The notes under the pieces are model-generated. The model made no database searches. It worked only from the letters and a program-made list of their open reading frames with translations, and was not told the origin of the DNA. Below, one piece after another: positions 58,327-64,000 of a stretch of 64,000 nt of DNA. Made by a program: the position numbers and the translations under genes. Each line of letters begins with the position of its first letter. Position 1 is the first letter of the stretch. This stretch comes from Candidatus Peregrinibacteria bacterium UBA1369 (lineage in GTDB: Bacteria; Patescibacteriota; Gracilibacteria; UBA1369): the NCBI GenBank assembly GCA_002305925.1, contig DBRL01000010.1, positions 214,346 to 278,345 of the forward strand, written 5' to 3'.

Positions 58327-60885
58327 TTACTGTATTTCCCCGATGACGAGGATGTTTTTGGAGAATTTGCTAATGACATTCTGATTGTCGGACACTTCCA
58401 AAGTTACCTGGTAGGAACCCGGTTTGTCAAAGCTGTGGGTCGGCCGTCTGGTGCGCGAGGTAGTACCGTCGCCGAAGTCCCAGAGATATTTAGCTACCGC
58501 GCCCTGTGAACAGCGGGGATCAAATTCAACCTCCAAAGGTGCGTTGCCCTGTTCCAAGGATGGGATAAAACAGGCCTGTAGGGCGATTGGGCGGACGTTG
58601 ATCACCAGCTCGGCGGTACTGGTTTTGCCGTCGGAAGCCTTGGCGGTTACCTTGGCCGTAAAAGTGCCGATGGTGTCGTATTTGTAGCTGACCTTGGAAG
58701 CGGAAATAAGTTTGGGCGAGCCGTCACCGAAATCCCATTCGTAACTGGTAATTTGACCGTCCGGATAGGAGGAGGCCGAGGCGTCGAAGGTGACGGCGAG
58801 CGGAGCCGTGCCCTCCAGGGCGTCGGCGGTGAGACGGGCAGTGAGATCCTGCGCGGCTACGCGAATGACCAGTATATCGGACGACTCATTGTCGGCCGAA
58901 TCTACCGCCGTCAATGTAGCATTGTAAGAACCGGCCACTTTGTAGATGTAACTGGCTGTGGTTCCGGAGGAATCGGTTTGGCCATCGCCATCAAAATCCC
59001 ATTTATATTCAACAATATTGTTGTCGGGATCGGTAGACTTGGCGGCGTCAAAGCTGACTTCAAAGGGCACCTGCCCGCTGAGGACCTTATCGGTTCCGCT
59101 GACGGCCGGAGTGGTGCTAATGATGGCCTGCGGGCCCTGTTCCTCCTGGGTGAGGTTAAGTTTTTGAGATGATGTTCCGACCTTGCCGGTTTCATCGGTT
59201 ACGGTCAGGATGACTTCGTATACACCAGTGTTTTTGTAGCTGTGGTTTGCTGTTCTAGTGCTAATTTTGGGGCTGCCGTCACCGAAATCCCATTCGTATT
59301 TGGTGATGGTGCCGTTGGGCGAAGTGGATTTCTCCGCCAGAAAGCTTAATTGCTTGCCGACATAATATTTGCCGTCGGTGCTGGGAATATCTATGACAGC
59401 CACGGGAATGTCGGGTCCGCCAACGGTAATTTTTTTGCCGGTAACGGCGGATTTGCCGGTGTTGTCGGTGACACGGAGACGGATTTCATAATCCCCCGCC
59501 CGATCAAAGGTGGTGCTGGCGGTGGCTCCGCTGGCATCGCGGAAATTGTTCTGTCCACGGAAATCCCATTCATAGCTGGTAATATTGCCGGCCGGCGATT
59601 CCGAGGCAGAGGCGTCGAGAGTGACATTGAGGGGTGCGGGACCGCTTTCCGGCGTAATGCTGAAATCGGCACTGATCTCTACATCGATTACCGTGACCAG
59701 CGTGCTAAAGCTCTGGGTAAGTGTTTCTTCGGTGGTTTTGTCCCGTGCGGTTACGGTCAACTGCACATTGTACTGACCGACACTGCGATAGGTGTGTGTG
59801 ACGGTGGGGCTGGTTGAGGAGGTACCGTCGCCGAAATCCCATTGATAAAATGTTATTTCAATGCGGTTGGGATTATAGGGGATCTGGGTAGCGTCAAACC
59901 TGATGTCCACCGGCGCAGTCAGTCTGGTGGTAACGGCGGGTTCGGTGACTATGCCCTGCGTACCTGTCTGCTGCTGGGGAATGTTGACCTGCTTACCGCT
60001 TAAATAGAGGAAAATTATCACCCAAATTGTCGTCAATAGGATAAAAATCAGACCGGCAATGCCTGCCTGTCTGAAACCACCCGAACGGGCAGTCTTGTCG
60101 GTTTTGGGAGCCATGGCGCCACGGAACAGACCGAATACAGCCACAAAAAAGCTGACCATAATAATGGCGCCGAAAATAAGATTGGTCAGAAGAATCAAAG
60201 TGTTGGTAAATTCGGCGGGATTGACGCCCAGCGCGGAAGCCAAACTATTTTCACCGGTTGCAGAGGTTTGGCTGACATAAGCAAGTACAAAAATTATGAA
60301 CAGGATCAGGGCAAAAGCGATGAAACCCAGGCAACCAAAAATCAGCTTTTTGGGACTGGGGCCGCCAGGTTGGCCGGCAAGCGGGCGGGAGCCCGGGCGC
60401 GGTGGCTGTCCCTGCGGGACTTGTCCAGGTTGAGCTTGTCCCTGTGGTCCCCTGCCAAATTGGCCAGGCCGCTGCGGCGCGTAACCCGTAGGCTGTGCAC
60501 TGGCAGCAGCAGAGGGCATGGGTTGCTGGGGAAGAGGCTGTGCGGGCGCCGGGGCTGGTTGCTGAGGTTGAGTTGGCAGCGGTTGTGAAGGCGCCGGGGC
60601 TGGATTCGGTGCGGGTGCAGGCTGAGCCGGCATCTGTGCGGGTGCGGGTGAAGGAGCGGCCGCTGGCTGGGTAGGCATTTGTGAGGGGGCCGGCTGAGCC
60701 GGACCTGGAGTTGGTACCACTGCTGGATTCGGTGCGGGGGCAGGCTGAGCCGGCATCTGTGCGGGTGCGGGTGAAGGAGCGGCCGCTGCAGGCGTCGAAG
60801 CATCTTGAGCCTGTGGGTTGGGCGGATTCATCGGCTGTCCCTGGGGAAGGTTGGCACCGCTGGTATTGGAATTTTGAGTTTCCAT
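58327..60885 (-). CDS. Membrane protein with six PKD domains and Pro/Gln-rich N terminus
   Basis: 852 residues. The N-terminal 170 are Pro/Ala/Gln-rich, with a repeated block (AAAPSPAPAQMPAQPAPAPN twice). Three membrane helices follow (about 183-210, 222-255 and 275-297). About 550 residues then form six PKD beta-sandwiches, each with a WDFGDG-like motif (YQWDFGDGTSS, YEWDFRGQNN, YEWDFGDGSPKIS, YKWDFDGDGQTD, YEWDFGDGSPKLIS, YLWDFGDGTTSR). PKD arrays act as extracellular spacers or adhesion modules. It lies 10 bases after the larger PKD gene. Confidence 0.87.
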   Translation of the reverse strand: METQNSNTSGANLPQGQPMNPPNPQAQDASTPAAAAPSPAPAQMPAQPAPAPNPAVVPTPGPAQPAPSQMPTQPAAAPSPAPAQMPAQPAPAPNPAPAPSQPLPTQPQQPAPAPAQPLPQQPMPSAAASAQPTGYAPQRPGQFGRGPQGQAQPGQVPQGQPPRPGSRPLAGQPGGPSPKKLIFGCLGFIAFALILFIIFVLAYVSQTSATGENSLASALGVNPAEFTNTLILLTNLIFGAIIMVSFFVAVFGLFRGAMAPKTDKTARSGGFRQAGIAGLIFILLTTIWVIIFLYLSGKQVNIPQQQTGTQGIVTEPAVTTRLTAPVDIRFDATQIPYNPNRIEITFYQWDFGDGTSSTSPTVTHTYRSVGQYNVQLTVTARDKTTEETLTQSFSTLVTVIDVEISADFSITPESGPAPLNVTLDASASESPAGNITSYEWDFRGQNNFRDASGATASTTFDRAGDYEIRLRVTDNTGKSAVTGKKITVGGPDIPVAVIDIPSTDGKYYVGKQLSFLAEKSTSPNGTITKYEWDFGDGSPKISTRTANHSYKNTGVYEVILTVTDETGKVGTSSQKLNLTQEEQGPQAIISTTPAVSGTDKVLSGQVPFEVSFDAAKSTDPDNNIVEYKWDFDGDGQTDSSGTTASYIYKVAGSYNATLTAVDSADNESSDILVIRVAAQDLTARLTADALEGTAPLAVTFDASASSYPDGQITSYEWDFGDGSPKLISASKVSYKYDTIGTFTAKVTAKASDGKTSTAELVINVRPIALQACFIPSLEQGNAPLEVEFDPRCSQGAVAKYLWDFGDGTTSRTRRPTHSFDKPGSYQVTLEVSDNQNVISKFSKNILVIGEIQ
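60600..60788 (-). repeat. Two 66-base direct repeats in the Pro-rich coding region
   Basis: 60600-60665 and 60723-60788 differ at one base and lie 123 bases apart. They encode the duplicated Pro/Ala/Gln block of the PKD protein. Confidence 0.85.
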
Positions 60886-60895
60886 AATGTTCTTT

Positions 60896-63800
60896 TTATT
60901 TTTCTAATGTGTATTTATTGTGAACCGCCTCCTTTTTCTTCTTGCGGCGGGAGGCCAGGAAAAGTATAGCATAGGCACCCAGACTGGTCATCAACAATGC
61001 TGTTTCCACACGGTGTCCGGCTTCAAAGACATTGGCGGCAACGCTTTTATAGGCCGAATTATAGTTGCGCCCATCGTCTCCATAGCCTTCGCCGTCAATC
61101 AGACCCGCGGTAGTAACACTTTCCGCCGGCTTCAGATTGACAAAATTAGTAACCGAGCGAACCTGTCCCTGACTGTCCTCTACCGTTAATTTAGCCCGAT
61201 AGATGCCGAAGTTTGGATAGGTGTAACTGGGATTTCTGTCTCCCGAATCGATATCGTTATCCTTTTTGCCGTCGCCGTTGGAATCGAAGGCCACGTCAAA
61301 ATCCCAGGAGTATTTTTTGATTGTGGCTCCGGCCGCTTCGTCAGCGGTGGAAGTGTCGGTAAATTGGACGGTTTTACTGCCGCCCTGCTGCGCGGTGGTA
61401 AACCCTGGCACCGGTGCAGCGGCCTCCGCATCGACATATATGCGCATGATGTCGGAAGTGGCTTCACTGGCGTTGTTATCGACTACCGTCAATCTGACGC
61501 GATAGCCCTCTACATTGGCCTTCTGGTAGACATGGCTTACATTGGCGCGATTTTCACCACGCGTTCCATCGCCAAAATCCCATTTGTATTCCTTGATACC
61601 ACCTCCCGGATCGGGATCCACTGAGGTAGAGGAAAAATTGACTGCCTCCCCGACCTGGACGCTGGTGCGGTCAACCGTAAAGCGAGCGACAGGGGCTTTG
61701 TTGGGACCATTGGTGACCTGTAACTCCGGCGCGCTGACCAGCAGACGTTTGTTTTCGTCACGGGCATCGGTGGAAACGGACAGATTATCATTGTCGGTAA
61801 GCTCAACTCCGAATTTATATCTGGGTTTTTCTCCTTCCAGTCCCCTGGTTCCGATAACCAGATTGGCGGTCGGTACTGTGGTGATCTGCAGGCCCAGCCT
61901 CTCCTCAGGCGTGGCCGGCCGGTTGGCGTCGTAGTACCACCATTTGTATTGTGCCACCTGGCCATCGGGATCCTTGGCTCCGACAGCGGTAAGTTTTACC
62001 GTGACCGGAGTAGTCAGATCAGACTCGGTCGGCACGGCCGTCAGGGACTGCATGGCAGGCTGTTCGCCGACCACCAGAATATTGACTTCATCTTCTCCGT
62101 TTTGCGTGGCATCACGCTCGTTGGTTACTTTCAACTTTACCGTATAGGGCACGCCATTGACCGAGACCGTACTAAAATTGTGCGCCACCACCCGGCTGGT
62201 GGATTGCTTTTCGAAATTATTGATGTTCCAGGAGTAAGTGAGACGCCGCGCTGTACCATCGGTGTTGAGCGAGTTTTCAGCGTCAAATGTCAGATTGTCC
62301 TTACGGTTGACCCTGATGGCATTGGCCAGAGTTCCGTTGTTTTCCAGATCGATGGTGATTGGCTCGACCTCTGAGCCGTTGACCTTGGTGGTGATGATGG
62401 CTATGGGAGAATCACTGTCGCCGATGAAAATTTTACGGGAGATGCTGTTTTCGATGTCGTCAGCATCATAGACGCTAAGTTTGGCTTCATATTTGCCCGT
62501 TTTGTCATAATTGTGAATGACAGTGGTATAGGCCCCGGGAATCATTTCACCGGACTGCAGTACACCGTCGCCAAATTCCAGCTCATAGCTGATGGCCTGC
62601 GAGCTGCTAAAAAGAAATGTTACCGGTGCAACCGGCTCGACGTTGACCGCATCCGGAAGTTGATCCGATGAAGTGCCGGTATCCCCCGGAACGGTTAGTA
62701 CCGCGCTGGGTTTCATATTGCCCCAGGCTACATCGAGTACACTTTCAACAGTAATAGTTTGTTCGTTGCTGGCCGAATTGAGGTCAGGCTCATCATTGGT
62801 GCGAACGACCAGATTGACGCTATAATCACCTTTTTCGGTGAATTTGACCACCGGCACGCCGGTCAGCGTGCTGAATTCTTTGAGCTTGCTGCACGGGGTC
62901 TGCGCCGAGAAAGGATCAGTGGCGGTAGAAAGCAGATCGGCGTCGGTGTGCTGATCGCCCAAGCCAATTAAAACGCATTTGTCGGGATTGATTTCCCAAC
63001 TGTATTCAAGAGCGGAGTTGTCCTTTTCGTCCTGGTCGAAACTATTGGCCTTGCCGTCCAGCTTATAGAGAGCCGGAGCCGAGGGAGAGATTTTGAGCGG
63101 ACGGAAAGAGGCCACAGGAGCGTTTGAACTGATTACCACCTCAGTGCTTTCTTCCCGCGGTACGCCGTTGTCGTCCAGCGAGAGAGTGACCCGATAACGA
63201 CCAGCCTTGAGAAAAGTACAGCGAAGCGTGTCATCCCTGCCCTCAGGCATTCTGCAATCATAATATTCGTTTTTTTCCGAGCGTTTGACGGGGTCCAGAG
63301 TCTTGACGGGAATAGCCACTACAGCTGATATTCCGGGTTTAACAGGTGTGAGAGCCTTGCTAAGATCAATCGTTGCGGCATGAGCGGTGCGCGTCAGTTG
63401 TACGGCACCCTGCCACCAGGCGGTGGTCACTGCAGAGGCCTCCAGTTTCTCGACTTTCCAGTTGAAGATGATCGGGCCGCCGTCGCTGGTGGAATCGGAG
63501 CCGTCGAAGGTCAGTTCCTGATTGATTTTGCCGGTGGCCGGGGGGTTGGTGATGCGCGGCGCCAGATTGGAGACGACGACAGTGAAGATTTTGCGGTCGA
63601 CCACGCCATTTTTGTCGGTGACCTCGAAACGCACCTGATAGTTGCCCACAGCGGGATAGACCTGCTCCAGTGAGAGAGTGTTGACCGCCGGGATCTGATA
63701 GGTGTCGTTGTTCTCCGAAGGGACACCGAAATTCCAGCGAATCTTTGAAGTGGGGTCATTGAAAATCGGTGTCTCTCCGTCAGAAAAGGTTGATTTACTG

Positions 63801-64000
63801 GCGTCGAATTTCAGCCCGGCCTTGGCTTCGGCCAGGGTAAAGTAGATTTTTTCGTGGTCCTCGACAACCGTTCCAGTCTGCGCGTCATACTTGATAACAG
63901 GACGCATCGGTCCGGCCTTGGGGCCGACCTCGAGGTTGATCTTGGTGGCAGGCGGGTTGACCAGTATGTCGATGTAGGCGACGCCGGGTGCGATTTCCTG
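60896..64000 (-). CDS. Giant PKD-repeat surface protein (N terminus beyond window)
   Basis: At least 1034 residues; the frame is open to the window edge, so an ATG at 63907 is probably internal. About eight PKD or PKD-like modules can be recognised. The clearest are YELEFGDGVLQSG, YKWDFGDGTRGENR and YSWDFDVAFDSNGDGKKDND, the last with a calcium-loop-like insert. The C terminus has one membrane helix (ALLMTSLGAYAILFLASRRKKKKE) with a basic stop-transfer end, so the repeats face outward. First visible gene of the PKD operon. Confidence 0.88.
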   Translation of the reverse strand, partial: QEIAPGVAYIDILVNPPATKINLEVGPKAGPMRPVIKYDAQTGTVVEDHEKIYFTLAEAKAGLKFDASKSTFSDGETPIFNDPTSKIRWNFGVPSENNDTYQIPAVNTLSLEQVYPAVGNYQVRFEVTDKNGVVDRKIFTVVVSNLAPRITNPPATGKINQELTFDGSDSTSDGGPIIFNWKVEKLEASAVTTAWWQGAVQLTRTAHAATIDLSKALTPVKPGISAVVAIPVKTLDPVKRSEKNEYYDCRMPEGRDDTLRCTFLKAGRYRVTLSLDDNGVPREESTEVVISSNAPVASFRPLKISPSAPALYKLDGKANSFDQDEKDNSALEYSWEINPDKCVLIGLGDQHTDADLLSTATDPFSAQTPCSKLKEFSTLTGVPVVKFTEKGDYSVNLVVRTNDEPDLNSASNEQTITVESVLDVAWGNMKPSAVLTVPGDTGTSSDQLPDAVNVEPVAPVTFLFSSSQAISYELEFGDGVLQSGEMIPGAYTTVIHNYDKTGKYEAKLSVYDADDIENSISRKIFIGDSDSPIAIITTKVNGSEVEPITIDLENNGTLANAIRVNRKDNLTFDAENSLNTDGTARRLTYSWNINNFEKQSTSRVVAHNFSTVSVNGVPYTVKLKVTNERDATQNGEDEVNILVVGEQPAMQSLTAVPTESDLTTPVTVKLTAVGAKDPDGQVAQYKWWYYDANRPATPEERLGLQITTVPTANLVIGTRGLEGEKPRYKFGVELTDNDNLSVSTDARDENKRLLVSAPELQVTNGPNKAPVARFTVDRTSVQVGEAVNFSSTSVDPDPGGGIKEYKWDFGDGTRGENRANVSHVYQKANVEGYRVRLTVVDNNASEATSDIMRIYVDAEAAAPVPGFTTAQQGGSKTVQFTDTSTADEAAGATIKKYSWDFDVAFDSNGDGKKDNDIDSGDRNPSYTYPNFGIYRAKLTVEDSQGQVRSVTNFVNLKPAESVTTAGLIDGEGYGDDGRNYNSAYKSVAANVFEAGHRVETALLMTSLGAYAILFLASRRKKKKEAVHNKYTLEK

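Overview
The window looks like a chromosomal piece of a Patescibacteria (Candidate Phyla Radiation) bacterium. This is inferred, not proven. It carries housekeeping genes in tight operons (dnaE, aspS, tsaE, ruvB, clpC, an S1-domain protein gene, infB, rplS, rnhB, tig, rpmA, nth, gpmI). Between them lie many large, mostly helical proteins of no known family, PKD-repeat surface proteins, a TraG/VirD4-like ATPase and an S-layer-homology (SLH) protein. TGA is an ordinary stop here (ATGA gene overlaps), so the UGA=Gly code of Gracilibacteria and Absconditabacteria is excluded. Most native genes lack a clear Shine-Dalgarno sequence, and many have extended -10 promoters (TGnTAnAAT).

Layout. 1-1519: the 5' part of a lexA-like gene with its own SOS box, and a 3D-domain/peptidoglycan-binding protein. 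1651-9948: minus-strand operon tsaE-dnaE-aspS-TraG-like ATPase. 10018-17944: SLH-anchored M23 peptidase, tRNA-Arg, PH-domain membrane protein, ruvB, lipoprotein, clpC (promoter with a CIRCE-like operator). 17958-22879: rsmE, S1-domain protein, SGNH-hydrolase pair. 22981-28640: infB followed by WxcM-like cupin-rfbB-rfbD-rfbA, overlapping genes for nucleotide-sugar synthesis with no rfbC.

28700-33600 and 34934-35540 are two strongly GC-rich islands with foreign character: Gly-Thr-Gly repeat lipoproteins, a predicted outer-membrane beta-barrel protein and an Asp/Ala/Pro-rich lipoprotein, with strong Shine-Dalgarno sites and GC-rich hairpins. They resemble Myxococcota-type diderm surface proteins and flank a native-looking csaB (polysaccharide pyruvyl transferase). 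One lipoprotein gene sits between perfect 18-bp inverted repeats.

35596-39039: rplS-rnhB, a wHTH regulator with a palindromic operator at its start codon, and tig with a small LapA-like membrane protein. 39164-49763: six consecutive genes, five for large or helical proteins of unknown function and one for a secreted zinc metalloprotease; this is the best candidate for an undescribed system. 50013-55641: tRNA-His, rpmA and a coupled unknown gene, a coiled-coil M23 peptidase, a membrane protein, nth, gpmI. 55764-58141: a membrane-anchored charged protein, a repeat-rich segment beside tRNA-Gln containing a duplicated tRNA 3' end, and a secreted protein. 58207-64000: a PKD surface-protein operon ending in a 35-residue membrane peptide; its first gene runs off the window.

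Taken together the locus is rich in cell-envelope functions. The SLH-anchored peptidase, the rfb genes and csaB (which in known systems makes the pyruvylated polymer that SLH domains bind) fit a monoderm S-layer envelope. That makes the beta-barrel protein especially out of place.
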